A DNA stretch of 64,000 nucleotides from Brachynemurus nebulosus (GCA_035578155.1 JAPWDM010000022.1:4155076-4219075); one strand, 5' to 3'. Shown: positions 45,804 through 58,540, numbered from the stretch's first letter. Made by a program: numbers and translations. The notes: generated by a model from the letters alone, not told the origin.

Positions 45804-47237
45804 TAACAAGGAAAGGTATCCAACTGTATCTCTCAACAATTTTTGAAACTTTGGTGGATTGTAGATCTTGTTAACACTAATCCAAAGCCATATTTCATTC
45901 GTGCCCATAAGCGGTTTAAGGGGGTGAAACTCACCCCTGAAAATTAGAGTTTCTTAAATATCTTGGAAATGGTAAGAGCTTTGCAATAATGAGCAAAAAT
46001 ATGGTGAAAGAATCTCGTATTTTAGTAATAAATTGTTACAAACTTACGATATACTTTAAAATACATAATTTAGAAAGAAAAAATACACTGCAAGCTTCCC
46101 CCCTTCATACTTGACAAATCTAACCATTTATACAAATCTATATTATAATTATTATAATTATAATCTATATCTATATATCTATACAAATCTTATTTACATA
46201 TTTATTTATTTTTATTTATCTATACAATTGTCAATATTTTAACCTCTAGATGTTTGTGAATATTGACTCTGGAAACAGTTCGTCAGATTATCTTCGGATA
46301 ATGTAATTCTAAATGAGTATATGATATTGATTTACATCGCCATAACAATATTCTAAAACTTCAGTCTCTATAGCTCACAATCAGTTTCCGTCGCCTCGTT
46401 TTCAAAATTTGTTCAAGTATGGATGGTATAAAAGTGGATATCTTGACCAAAGACCAGAAAGTTCTGAAAATTCTGTAACATATTGCTTCCCAGAGAAGAA
46501 AGAAGAGCACCAAAGTATAATGTATATGGGTAAGCCGGCTTTTATAAGATGTGCTTGGTGTGGACAATATTTTTGTTTTGAACATTTCTATGAACAGTAC
46601 CATTATTGTGTAGAGTGCAAACCTTAAAATATTGATAATTGTATAGATAAATAAAACAAACAAATAAGTAAATAAAATTTGTATAGATATCAGTGAAGCA
46701 TGGCGGAGGGGAGGAGAGTTTGCAGTGTATTTCTTCTTTCTAAATTATGTATTTTAAAGTATATCGTAAGCTTTTAGCAATTTATTACTAAAATACGAGA
46801 TTCTTTGACCACATTTCTGCTCATTATTAAGTCAAAAATTTAAAAATTTTCCCAAGTTAATATTAACAAAAGGTGCATTAATACAACAAGAATTAAGCTG
46901 GTGTGATGTAAAATATATTGATTAAAAATTCGTTTATTTACACATAACAGTCTCCTCTTTTACCAAAAAATACCTGATAAAATTAGGGGTTGGAGGTGGG
47001 GAATGAAACCCCAGTGATTTTATAATTTTAATTTTGGTATCATAATAAAAATCTTAAAGTGCCATTTACAAATATATATAACTGAAAAAAACTCTAATTT
47101 TCAGGGGTGAGTTTCACCCCCTTAAACCGCTTATGTGCACGAACGAAATATGGCTTTGGATTAGTTTTAATAAGATCTACAATCCACCAAAGTTTCAAAA
47201 ATTTTTGAGAGGCACAGTTGGATACCTTTCCTTGTAA
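45804..47237. mobile_element. long foldback element, CAAG termini, TAA duplication
   Basis: The element 45807-47234 (1,428 bp) starts CAAGGAAAGGTATCCAACTG and ends with its inverse CAGTTGGATACCTTTCCTTG, between TAA and TAA. The arms are about 150-270 bases. They contain GGTTTAAGGGGGTGAAACTC and a TTAAATATCTTGGAAATGGT phrase that is clearly related to the arms of the element at 6391-8037. Between the arms lies a coding exon (46365-46627). This makes it the more informative member of the family: a deletion derivative that kept the end of its transposase gene. Confidence 0.8.
46365..46627 (+). CDS. terminal exon of a putative transposase, Cys/His-rich C-terminus
   Basis: An open frame of 87 codons follows a plausible splice acceptor (TTCTAAAACTTCAG at 46351-46364) and ends in TAA at 46625-46627, with AATAAA close downstream (near 46650). 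It contains SPRFQNLFKYGWYKSGYL at residues ~10-27 and then a Cys/His cluster: C-x2-C-x4-C-x2-H-x5-H-x-C-x2-C (RCAWCGQYFCFEHF, YHYCVEC). Such a Trp/Tyr-rich block followed by a small zinc-binding tail resembles the C-termini of insect DDE transposases, as in the piggyBac group. The exact superfamily is not established. No upstream exon remains. An antisense frame of similar length is a shadow. Confidence 0.5.
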
Positions 47238-48335
47238 GTAAATAAGTCGATCTTACATCATTTACCTTACTCTCTATCAAGTCAATACATAATTGAAGAA
47301 CATGAGTAAATTGATCACGAATACTCAGTCGAATACTCGATGCAAGCTTTAGCTCTACCGACATACATACATATATGTAGACTATCAACTCTTGTGTTTA
47401 TCGCTGTGCTTATTGCAAATTAATTTCTTAACGTCACTTGCAAATTTCCATTGGAATATTTGTAATGTTAACATAGATAGTTATTACTAGGATAATATAA
47501 ATGTTAGTACAAAATAGTACCTACTCTATCTACGTACCAAACCTAATTGTTGAAAGGAGTGCTGTAAGAGTGATCTTATAATTAGATCGAAGTTTGAATT
47601 GTATAAGAAATCTAATACGGGATTCAGCCTATACAGGAAACAATTACCTTAAACGCTAGTTGTTATACATTTTCGCCCTGTACCAATAGGTACAACAAAA
47701 ATTTTTATTTTTTTCCTTAACACGTCATTGTCAAGCTAAAAATATAGACTTTGTGAGATGGCCAAATATTTTATGTTAAATTAGTAGGTTCTTATTTTTG
47801 TTACGCGATATCGCGTGATTGGCCATATAGTAAAGTAGCCGTATCACGCGATATCGCCTGATCGGCAATGAAGGTGTTAAATCATGGATTAACAAATTTT
47901 TATGGATGAAAAAAATATTCTGACTGTTGCAAATATGGATATGGTTAAATATTGATTTGGAAATGGAAATGGTTTTTTTAAGCGGAACTATATACAGGGG
48001 TTAAATTTAACGGCTTAGAAAAGTAAACCTTTTGTTAAAATAGTCGCCATTTTTTAAAAATTTAAATTTTAACAAATCCTTCGTTCAGCGGCTAGACAAT
48101 AAAACATACTAACGAAATGTTTTGAAATTCTGATTTTGGATGAACGAGTTACCAAATCCACCGCAAGTAATACTCAAAAAAGGTATTTCTGGAATAAAGC
48201 AGTAATTCCGTTATTTTTAAGTATTATCTGATAAAAAAATTTGACAGGTATCCCAAAATATGTACTAATCGACGTTGCTAACAGTTTATAAATAAATATT
48301 TATTTTGCTGTTGCAAAAAACTCTAGAAAATGTCA
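47238..48335. other. AT-rich DNA with a repeated CGCGATATCGC word
   Basis: ACGCGATATCGCGT, a perfect 14-base palindrome, lies at 47803-47816. A second copy (ACGCGATATCGC then CTGATCGGC) starts at 47846. Both are followed by TGAT(T/C)GGC. Otherwise no feature was supported. Confidence 0.5.
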
Positions 48336-50309
48336 TCATTTCGCCTGCTACAACTGTATAGAGCAAGAGCCCACGACGGCCAGACCTTGGTTATTTTATA
48401 AGAGCTGAAAGTTTCTCTGTGCATGTCCCTTATACAGGTAAGAACGACCAGCGAGTATAGAGTTTGGGTTGTGGTTACTTGGGCAGGTAACAGGTAGTAA
48501 AGGTGTATAAAATAGTACCTTAAATTCGTTAAAGTATAAAGCTTGTTTTTTTTATATTTTCTTCGGGATAACTTTAGAAATCTCGTCATCTATTGCCGGA
48601 CAGTTTTAATGGTTTTTACATCTTGCCAGACACATTGAAAATCCGCAGTAGGTGCGAGCGAGAATGCTTAGTCGATTACGATCTTTTAAGATATCTAATA
48701 AAAATGATTTTATTACGTTCATAGCCATGTTATTTAAAGAAAAAAATGTTATTTTAATATGATAAAATACAAAAAAAATCGCCGGACACGCATTATCAAA
48801 GTTACATGATCAATAGCTAATTTTTCACAATTAATCAATTAATTTATCATAAGTGATCATTAACTCCCTATACACATCGGTGGCGCTTTCCACTAAAAAA
48901 TGCTAGGCAGTGAGATATTTTTTCATTTAAACAAGCATACCCAGTGTACCATTGAAACGTTATGGTTCGTTCGCTCCTGTAGTTATTTTAGTTCAAAATT
49001 TAACCGTCGTTTTTGCTTAGTTGACGGTACTTTCCAAGTTATATAATCTGGATTGCACATTGTCTTTGTATATTATAATATATAGTACAATCACGTAAAG
49101 TTGCATTTCATTTCGCTAGGTGGCATTAAATGTATTAATTTAGCAAATTATTGTACATATAAGTATTAATAATAATTACCATCTTTTTCCATATTAATTT
49201 GTATGTTATGTGCATATTGTTTGTGTTTGTATTCATATGATGTATGTATGTACAATTTGTATAGAAAAATCATAATGCCATAAAATAATTTATTACCTAT
49301 AGAATTTTTAAACAGGTAGTTTGGATATTTATGTACACTATAAAAAATAGATTTAAAAAATTTGTAAAATTTTTAATGGTAAGAACACAGACCAACATCA
49401 GATTTTCTCATCGAGTTTAATCATTTTCTGATAAATTTTGGGGTAGTAATTGTAAAAAATAGTAAAAAAGTTCCATCACGTTAAGATTTTTATTTAAGGG
49501 GGACCACTAGTGTGACAATTTTTAAAAAAAACTTTCATTCTGATAAATAAAATGAAATTTTTATTAGCCTATGATCAGTATAAGATGATTCTGAGCATTT
49601 ATATCTAATTATCTTAAAACAGCGAAAAATCGGCATACGTGGTTCTAGCAGTAAGTCGTCGGTACGTACTATTAATTTTCCTACATTTGATCCTAAGAAT
49701 TGTGAAAAATTAGCTATTGACCATGTAACTTTGATAATGCGTGTCCGGCACGCACTTGGCGTTTTTTTGTATTTTATCATATTAAAATAACATTTTTTAC
49801 TTTATATAACATGGCTATGAACGTAATAAAATCATTTTTATTAGATATCTTAAAAGATCGCAATCGACTAAGCATTCGCGCTCGCACCTACTGCGGACTT
49901 TCAATGTGTCTGGCAAGATGTAAAAACCATTAAAACTGTCCGGCTATTGAGGTAACATTTTTTTATAGGTCCCCATGTAATATATATAAAATTTAGCTTT
50001 TATACTATAACGAAAGTATAATTATAATTTATTAAAGTTTAGGGGTGTCTGGCAGGGGGTAGCAACTGTCATAAATGTCCGGCAATGGATGATGAGATTT
50101 CTAAAGTTATCCCGAAGGAAATATAAAAAAACAAGCTTTATACTTTAACGAATTTAAGGTACTATTTTATACACCTTTACTACCTGTTACCGGCCCAAGT
50201 AACCACAACCCAAACTCTATAGTCGCTGGTCGTTCTTACCTGTATAAGGGACATGCACAGAGAAACTTTAAGCTTTTATAAAATAACGAAGGTCTGGCCG
50301 TCGTGGGCT

Positions 50310-50516
50310 TATCACAATACCGTTTTCGTGAGAAATAAAAAAAAACAAGTTTCTCTTTTGAAATTCAGTATTAAACTGATTGTATTTTATTATTCTAGTT
50401 GCTAGGAAAACTAATTCAATAGTTATCATTTCAACTTTCATATTTCACACGGCAATCTGTATGAATTTACAAAATTAAGAAATTTACATTTTCACGGCAA
50501 TCTTGTGCCCGGTACA
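50310..50516 (-). repeat. 3' LTR
   Basis: In element sense it starts TGTACCGGGCACAAG and ends GGTATTGTGATA. It is 207 bp, like the other LTR at 54902-55108. Differences are two substitutions and two single-base indels that cancel in length. Confidence 0.95.
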
Positions 50517-50535
50517 TACGCCCCCCATCGCAAAA
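50517..50535 (-). promoter_or_regulatory. putative polypurine tract
   Basis: Read on the minus strand, GCGATGGGGGGCGTA lies immediately before the 3' LTR, where plus-strand DNA synthesis would be primed. It is G-rich but interrupted by C and T, so it is a weak match. Confidence 0.45.
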
Positions 50536-51194
50536 AAAAATAAATTTTCCGAGCAACAATTAAAAAAAAAAAAATTTCCTTCTGAGGAGAAAAGTTTCCA
50601 GGAAACAATTTTAACTGTATCCTGAATACATAAAAACTCCCCAAAATACAATGCTAAATAATTAGAATTCATGCAAATATTGAATTAAATATGAAAAAAA
50701 TATATGTACATAATTATATAGAAAATTAAATATACATATATGCATATGTGTAAAATGTTCCATTTTATATATCCCCTGATTCGGATGTTTTCTCTTTTTT
50801 CAGAAATTCTTCCAGAAAGTAGATATTCGAACCTGTAACAAAACAAAATAGCGGCAGAAAACAATCCCAACAAAATATGTACACTAAAATATTTACAGAC
50901 TTATTTTATATATACAGATAAATATTTACAAGCTTTTATGTAACTAAATTTTACATAAAATTAAATCACATATGCCGTTGTTAATCGATCGATCGATACA
51001 TTATCCAATCTATTATTTATTTTAAGGTTAAAATTATTATCTCCCCTTTCAATTACAATACAAATAATATATATACAAATTATATATATACATATAATAT
51101 ATATACATATAATATATACAAATTTGGCAGACGATATATTCGCATCTACGAAACTTTTATTTTTATAAAATTTCGTAAAGAAATATTTTGTATT
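50536..51194 (-). other. AT-rich segment between pol and the 3' LTR
   Basis: About 660 bases with AT-rich words (TATATACATATAATATA at 51068-51118). Related elements encode the last ~100 residues of Pol here. No confident remnant was recognised, so the pol end is degraded or missing. Confidence 0.4.
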
Positions 51195-53970
51195 TTAAAT
51201 GCTATTTGATAAAGCATTCGCAAAATCATATTGACTCAATTTACTATCATTTGAGTTACAATATGATATTAATTGGTATGGTAACCTTAATGGATTACCG
51301 TATAAAATTTGTGAAGGAGAAGTTTTTATATCTTCTCGTACTGAAGTTCTCAAGTGTAATAACACCCAAGGAAGAACTTCAAGCCAATTATTATCTTTGA
51401 AACAACACTTTATTGATTGTTTCAAAGTTTTATGAAATCTTTCTACCATCCCATTACTTTGTGGATGGTAACTAGTAGTTAAAATATGTTTGATTAAAAA
51501 TTTATTAACAAATTGTTTCCATTCGGAACTTAAAAATTGACTACCTCTGTCAGTTGTGATGGACGTCGGTATACCATAACGACTAATCCATGCATCGACA
51601 ATACTTTTAATTATAGTTGAAGCATAACTATCCTTTAAAGGAATAGCTTCAACCCACCTTGAAAATCTATCAACGATTGATAGAACAAATTTGTAATCAT
51701 TACAAATTGGCAGAGGTCCAATTATATCCAGGTGAACTGATGAAAATCTATCATCTGGTTCAATTATGGGTTTTAACTGTGCCACGTTGTGTCTAGAAAT
51801 TTTGTTTCTCTGACATTTATGGCATGATTTAACAATATTATTAATCATTTTGGACATACCGGGCCAGAAAAATTCATTTTGTACCATTTTTCTGGTCTTT
51901 CTTATGGAAGGATGCCCAAAATCATGCACAACTTTAATTACATTTTCTCTGTCAACTTGTGGTACGTAAATAAAATATTTTTTACTTCTAATTAAACACC
52001 ACAATTGTAAACCACAATTTGGCACAGTAACAAGCTCCATATTAAATTTTCTATTTTCCAGGATTTGTTTTAGTTCCGGATCAATTTTTTGATGATTGGA
52101 AATTTCAGCGTAATCAGGACGACTAAAAATTCCATCCAATTTTATATTATTGATCCGTGAACAAAAATCTGCTGGTACATTTTCAATACCTTTGATGTAT
52201 CTTATATCATTAGTGAATTGTGACACAAAATTTAAATTTCTTATGTCACGATTTAATAGATTGTTATTAGTCGAATTCAAAGCCGACGCTAAAGGCTTAT
52301 GGTCGGTTTGAACAAAAAATTCTCTACTCTCAACAAAATGTTTAAATTTTTTAATGCCAAAAACTATGGCCAATAATTCTCTGGAAAATGTACTGTATTT
52401 TACTTCAGCACTAGTTAACTTCCGTGAGGCGAAACTCAAAGGTTTCCAATGACCACCAATTTTCTGTTGCAAAACTGCCCCAATTCCTGTATCTGACGCA
52501 TCTGTACAGATACAGGTTTGAGCTTTCTTTAGTGGATGAGCTAATCGAACAACATGACATAATTTTTCTTTAATTAAATTAAATGCATCTAGTGCTATCT
52601 GATCCAATACAATTTCTTTTTTAGAAGCTTTTCCAGGTATAACCAATTTATTTAATGGGATCAGAATTCTAGAACAATCTTTTATAAATCTGTTATAAAA
52701 ATTAACCAATCCCAAAAAATTTCTTAACTGCTTTTGAACTGGGAAATCCTTAATTGCCTGAGTTTTAGCCTCAGATAGTTTAATTCCTTCCGAATTAATA
52801 TTATGTCCCAAAAACTCAAGTTCGGATACACCAAAGATACTTTTTTTAGGATTAATAACTATACCAGCTTCATTTAGTTTACTAAATACTGTTCGTAAAT
52901 GAAGCAAGTGTTCTTTTTTATTGCTGCTACCAATCAACAAATCATCAAGATATGCAAACACAAAGTTGCAATCTTTTAAAACTTCAGACATGAAACGTGA
53001 AAAAGTTTGTGCCGCTCCACATAATCCAAACGGCATTCTTACAAATTCAAATAAACCAAAAGGCCTAATAATAGCTGTTTTCGGAATATCCTCTTCAGCT
53101 ACTCTAATTTGATAATAAGCACGTTTCAAGTCTATTTTTGAAAAAAATTGTTTTATTATACAAGTCAATATTAAAATCATGTATATTAGGAATTGGATAC
53201 CTGTCCGGAATCGTAATCAAATTTAATCTACGGTAGTCACCGCAAGCGCGATAAGTACCGTCAGATTTCTTAACCATTAACAAGGGTGAAGCCCATTCCA
53301 AAGAAGAAGGTCTACAAATTCCCAAATCCATTAATTCTTTAAAATGTGCTTTTGCAGCATCCAACTCCTCTGGATTAAGCCGGCGAGAGCGACAATGTAA
53401 GGGATGTCCTTTAGTAATAATTCTGTGAACTGTATTATGTCTAGTCTCACCCGTAAAATTATCTAAACGGGTTAATTTAGGAAATTCTTTTAATATTTCA
53501 AGAAATTCATTATTAATTTTAATATTATTAATTTTGACATAATTGTCGGTTTCGCCAACATGATTCACATTAGCTTGTATCAATTTATTACTTTTAAAAT
53601 CAATCCCTAAATTAAAATTTTTTAAAAAATCAATTCCTATAATTGCTTGTGAAACATCAGCAATTATGAAATTCCATTCAAAGTCCCTATTAAACATTCG
53701 AATATTTAATTTAATCTTTCCAAAAGTTTGAATTTTTGAATTATTAGCAGCCCATAAAAAAATTTTTATCAATTTTCCTATTCTTAAATTTATAGGCTGG
53801 TACCAATGATAAACAAGCTCCTGTATCTATCAAAAATTTTGATATCATGATATTTATCATAAAAATAAATTAAATTTTGATTATTTCTAGTAAAATTATT
53901 ATGAAAAATATTATTTGTCTTTTTATGCGATTGGATTTTTACTTGTTTATGACTATTAGCCAATCTTCTA
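51195..53970 (-). pseudogene. pol: pol: protease, reverse transcriptase, RNase H, integrase (frameshifted)
   Basis: Pol copies the element RNA into DNA and integrates it. The protease active site DTGA is at 53827-53816, in a frame that breaks soon after. The RT N-terminal half (53772 down to about 53150) includes [10 protein letters not shown] and CGDYRRLN. A one-base slip in an A-run near 53145 joins the main 661-codon frame (53180-51195). In that frame: RT box YLDD at residues 77-80, RNase H TDASD (D227), E268 and D293, integrase zinc finger H419, H423, C453 and C456, and integrase catalytic D485, D544 and E580 (DD35E spacing). The frame stops at residue 661, shorter than usual for the clade, and the C-terminal domain is lost. 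All catalytic residues visible in the long frame are intact. Confidence 0.92.
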
Positions 53971-53974
53971 ATAA

Positions 53975-54785
53975 TCATTTTACATTTTTTGATTTTTCAG
54001 TAAGTGCTTGCCAGCAGCATGGCTTAATGCACCTTCTTGCGTGCATTCCATATTTTAAATGGTATGAACAAATCCTCTGATGATATTTTGAATTAAAAAA
54101 TTTTCTTGATCTTTCATAATTCCCTTTCGTATTTTTATAACTATGGAAATTATGATTTTTATTGGATTTTCCAAATTTTTCTTTAATGACATTAATTTCT
54201 TGCAAAATTTGATCAAATTTCTGATCTTTATTTGTAATTTCATTTATCTGATCTTTTTTAAAGAATCCAACACATCATCAGCTGTTCTACCCAAATCATC
54301 AATAGATAGTTTATCCTATGCACACAAAAAAGGCAAAACACTTGTCGGTACATTATTTAAAAATATTTGCTTGAGAAAAGCATCTTTCAAGTTCAAGTTA
54401 TTTGCCAGAAACTTTATCTTATTCATCATTTCTGATGGTCGTAAATTTTCAAAATTTTCTTTCTTAAATAAAGAATTAAATTTTTGACTATCAGTTAATG
54501 CAAACAACCTGAACAGTTCATGCTTTAATTTTTCATATTTATTTTCATCACAATTTAAAGTAATTATATGTTTTACTTTTTGTGACGTTTCATTGTCCAA
54601 AGCAAGTGTAATAAGAACATATTTATTTTCATCATTCGAAAAATTTGTATTTTAAATAACATCTGGCATTTCAAAAACCAAAACTCCACATCGTTTCTAT
54701 CGAACGGTGGCAGTTTTTCATTTATAAAATCCGCCTGCCGTTCTGATGTGGTTTGCAATTGAACAAGTTGATTTTTTCGTGGCAT
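53975..54785 (-). pseudogene. gag: gag with CHHCC finger (frameshifted)
   Basis: Gag forms the intracellular particle and binds the element RNA. The start ATG is at 54785 (MPRKNQLVQLQ). The N-terminal block KLPPFDRNDVEFWFLKCQ is typical of the CsRn1-type capsid. A frameshift near 54600 leads to LFALTDSQKF...LRPSEMMNKIKFLA, and more shifts follow before the finger. The finger C46-x2-H49-x5-H55-x3-C59-x3-C63 (ICSYHLKYGMHARRCIKPC) is at 54070-54017. This is the CHHCC pattern reported for the CsRn1 clade instead of the usual CCHC knuckle. At least two frameshifts break the gene. Confidence 0.85.
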
Positions 54786-54879
54786 TTTTGATTTTGTTTT
54801 GAAAACAAATATTTTCAAAAGCAAGCAAAATATATAATAAATATAAAAAATAAATTGTTAACGACTCACCAAAGCAAAC

Positions 54880-54899
54880 GTCGCGTCGGTTGGTCACCA
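54880..54899 (-). promoter_or_regulatory. primer binding site, tRNA-Trp type with 2-base insertion
   Basis: Two bases inside the 5' LTR, the minus strand reads TGGTGACC, then AA, then CCGACGCGA. The complement of the 3' end of insect tRNA-Trp is TGGTGACCCCGACGTGA. The site therefore matches apart from two inserted A and one substitution. tRNA-Trp priming is characteristic of the CsRn1 clade. Confidence 0.7.
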
Positions 54900-54901
54900 C
54901 T

Positions 54902-55108
54902 TATCACAATACCGTTTTCGTGAGAAATAAAAAAAACAAGTTTCTCTTTTGAAATTCAGTATTAAACTGATTTTATTTTATTATTCTAGTTGCTAGGAAA
55001 ACGTAATTCAATAGTTATCATTTCAACTTTCATATTTCACACGGCAATCTGTATGAATTTACAGAATTAAGAAATTTACATTTTCACGGCAATCTTGTGC
55101 CCGGTACA
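54902..55108 (-). repeat. 5' LTR
   Basis: 207 bp, about 98% identical to 50310-50516. It differs at an A-run length, a G/T change, an inserted G and an A/G change. Confidence 0.95.
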
Positions 55109-55130
55109 GGCTCTTGGGCTAGTATATAAC

Positions 55131-55822
55131 GCCTTCAGCCGAATATTATACGTGGTTCCAAGTACGCACGTACACCTTCTTATTATGAATATTGTTTCAA
55201 ACTCTGAAAAAATAGACCTCAAAATCTTAAAACAGTTGCATTAATTTATGATATTAAACCAACTTTATAAAAATCATCTATTTTTTTTACTACCTACCCT
55301 TAAGTTTAAACATAGGTACTATTTAACTATCTACCATAAAAAGGTGAAAGTATTATGTATTCGAATTATGTATTATTGGCGCCAACAAACGAACATTTTT
55401 CAAACTTATAATCGCAAGAGCTTTGTTATGTTTATAGTCTAATAATATATAGGTACTTATAGGTTTATATCTACATGTATTTAGTATGGCGTTAAAATCA
55501 TTAAATTTCTTTATTTTCCACTTACTTTGTCACTTCTTGTTGCTTTGATTATTATCGTTCAGTTTGTGTTCGTCAAAACATTTTAATGCTTGTTGTTTTA
55601 TTAATATAAATCATTCTACAACATTAGACTTGAAAATAAAATTATACTCAACATCAATATTATAAAGCATTATAACAAAGAGATCACATTAGCATATTTA
55701 TGACGAGGGCAATAAAATACACCAACTTGTGAGATTTATCTGAATTTTGACAATTTTGCATTTTGTTGTGTTAGAATTACCTAAATTTAAATATGTTTAA
55801 AGTTAGACATGTTTGCAGGACT
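55131..55822. other. AT-rich DNA, no gene seen
   Basis: No supported feature. Confidence 0.35.
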
Positions 55823-56965
55823 CTATATACCAGGAGTGGGCAAACTTAATACTGGTGGGATGATCCACATTAATTTTTCTTATTTATCCCCGATCGACTC
55901 CGAAAAATGCAAGTTAAATTAAGATACCGTCACAGTGTAGAATTTTGAAAAAATCAATTTTTTTTGTCTTATCTTAAAGTACATACAGTTACGTATATTT
56001 TCTCCAAATTTCAAATTGAAATTCGAATTATTGCGGTCGCTACGACCACGGATCAATAGATTCAGTCTAAATACAAAATTCTGTGGATCGATAGGCGTTT
56101 TTGGCGTGATCTTATACCATTTTACATTCAGTCTTTCCACAACCAGTGACGGTATAAGATCAATTGTTATCACTACAGTATCACATTTTTGCTGAAACAA
56201 TGATTTGAAACAATTTCGAGACAAACTTTAAACGCATTCGTCTCGAAATGCCTTTTTTAAAAACGGTACCCACTTTCAGAGGGAAAGTTTCCAAGCTATA
56301 AGTTTGAAATTTTGACAGAATATTCTTTATTCCATTCTCCATGTACCTACAGATTGATAATCTATTTGATAATGAAAAAATTTTTTAGCGACAGCCTGCA
56401 TATAAATTATTAAGAAGATAGATTCATTATTCATTTTACCTGCAGTTGGATTCTAATAATTTAATCTATTTGAATTTTTTTCAAATGAAAACTGCAGCCA
56501 CAATCGTGGCTGCTCTTTTTTTAAGATACTTTTTTCAAAAAATTATAGTAATTATAAAAAATAAATAGAAAAATAATGAAAAAAATATTTTTGTATTGTT
56601 AAATAGTGGTATTAGTCGTAAAAAAAAATCACCCCATTCCCTCATCCTAACTATCCGAAAAAAAATTGCGAAAATTGACTATTTTTCGGCCGGTCACACT
56701 GTGATGGTTACGTAATAATTTAACTCCCAATCCCCACCTATCGGCTATTTTTGTTAAAACTCTTCTGGCAAAAGCGCTGCCTTGAAATTAGTCATGTCAG
56801 TTGTAGAATATGTTTAACTTTAAATTCATGTTTCACCGACTGCTAAATTTTTAGTACACGTTTTAAATTAAAAGGTTTTAAATTAACCCAGTAAATTACC
56901 TAAAGTGTCTGCGATCGACTGTCGAACTGTTCGCGATCGACCGTATGTCCACCCCTGCTGTATAC
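55823..56965. mobile_element. hAT-like non-autonomous element
   Basis: The element 55831-56957 (1,127 bp) starts CAGGAGTGGGCAAAC and ends with GTCCACCCCTG. The 8-bp flanks CTATATAC and CTGTATAC match at 7 of 8 positions. CAGGGGTGGGCAAA-type ends and 8-bp duplications are typical of hAT elements. GATCGAC words recur near both ends. A partial inner inverted pair (GATACCGTCAC near 55922, GTGACGGTAT near 56147) suggests a nested older repeat. No transposase remains. Confidence 0.75.
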
Positions 56966-57246
56966 CAAAGCATGAACATACTTTTTATGCTTATCTCTCT
57001 TTAATGATATTATGTATATTTGTTTTATACATATTATGTTGTACTTTTGTAAGTAAAGGAGAAAAAATTATTCTATTTCGTAGAAATCTATGTGTTTATT
57101 TCTGTAGTAGTCTTAAATCCATATATTTGAACTACATACAGTGCAGTCCAAATGCAGTAATTTATATCTGAATTTTACCTTAAAAACATCTTAATATTTC
57201 GATAGTCTCCCGAACTACTGGTTGAAATGTATCTTAGTGACTAGTA

Positions 57247-57533
57247 TAAAGTGACTAGATTTTCATCGAAACAAAGCGGGACAAATGGGATGAAAGGCAC
57301 CGTATAAAATGCCGCCCCTATATTTTGCTTGAAAAGAAGAAAATCTTAATTTTTCCTACTTTTTTCAAACTTTTTTTCGAACTTTTTTCTCTTAAAAAAT
57401 CACTGGCGAGCAAAAAAAAACGGTAATTACATTTAAAATGAGGAATGCGAATTTTTTTTTTAAAAGCGGGACACTGGACAGTCTTCCGAAAAGCGGGAAT
57501 GCCCTAACAAAATCGGGACGTCTGGTCACTTTA
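57247..57533. mobile_element. word-repeat MITE (AAAGCGGGACA words)
   Basis: The inverted ends TAAAGTGACTAGA and TCTGGTCACTTTA agree at 12 of 13 positions. The word AAAGCGGGA recurs near 57275, 57463 and 57491, with AAATCGGGACG near 57511. It is 287 bp with no coding frame. Confidence 0.65.
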
Positions 57534-57539
57534 GACTAG

Positions 57540-58540
<1,001 letters not shown>

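Larger units (their letters stand above)
50306..55112 (-). mobile_element. CsRn1-clade Ty3/gypsy LTR retrotransposon
   Basis: The element 50310-55108 (4,799 bp) lies on the minus strand between GGCT and GGCT (50306-50309, 55109-55112). Two 207-bp LTRs differ at about four positions, so it is a fairly recent insertion. Gag carries a CHHCC finger, and the primer site is tRNA-Trp-like. Both are hallmarks of the CsRn1 clade. The order is LTR, Gag, protease, RT, RNase H, integrase, LTR, as in Ty3/gypsy. Frameshifts in Gag, protease and RT make this copy non-coding for full proteins. Confidence 0.93.
48336..55130. mobile_element. long foldback element interrupted by an LTR retrotransposon
   Basis: The left arm (about 48364-48840) and right arm (about 49690-50309, ending after the LTR element at 55109-55116) are inverse copies: CAAGAGCCCACGACGGCCAG on the left, CTGGCCGTCGTGGGCT then CTTG on the right. 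The right arm also holds an extra ~130-base segment near 49950-50080. The word TGTCCGGC (or TGTCTGGC) recurs eight times across both arms. The outermost ends are uncertain because weak inverse similarity continues past CAAG to about 48336. No coding frame was seen in the 850-base spacer. Confidence 0.75.

Noticed and set aside
46361..46663. 100-codon open frame on the minus strand
   Set aside because: It is the antisense shadow of the Cys/His-rich exon at 46365-46627, and its own translation is hydrophobic low-complexity without a domain.
50306..55112. Endogenous retrovirus with an envelope gene
   Set aside because: No third open frame or envelope-like region exists between pol and the 3' LTR. 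The clade markers (CHHCC finger, tRNA-Trp site) point to an envelope-less retrotransposon.
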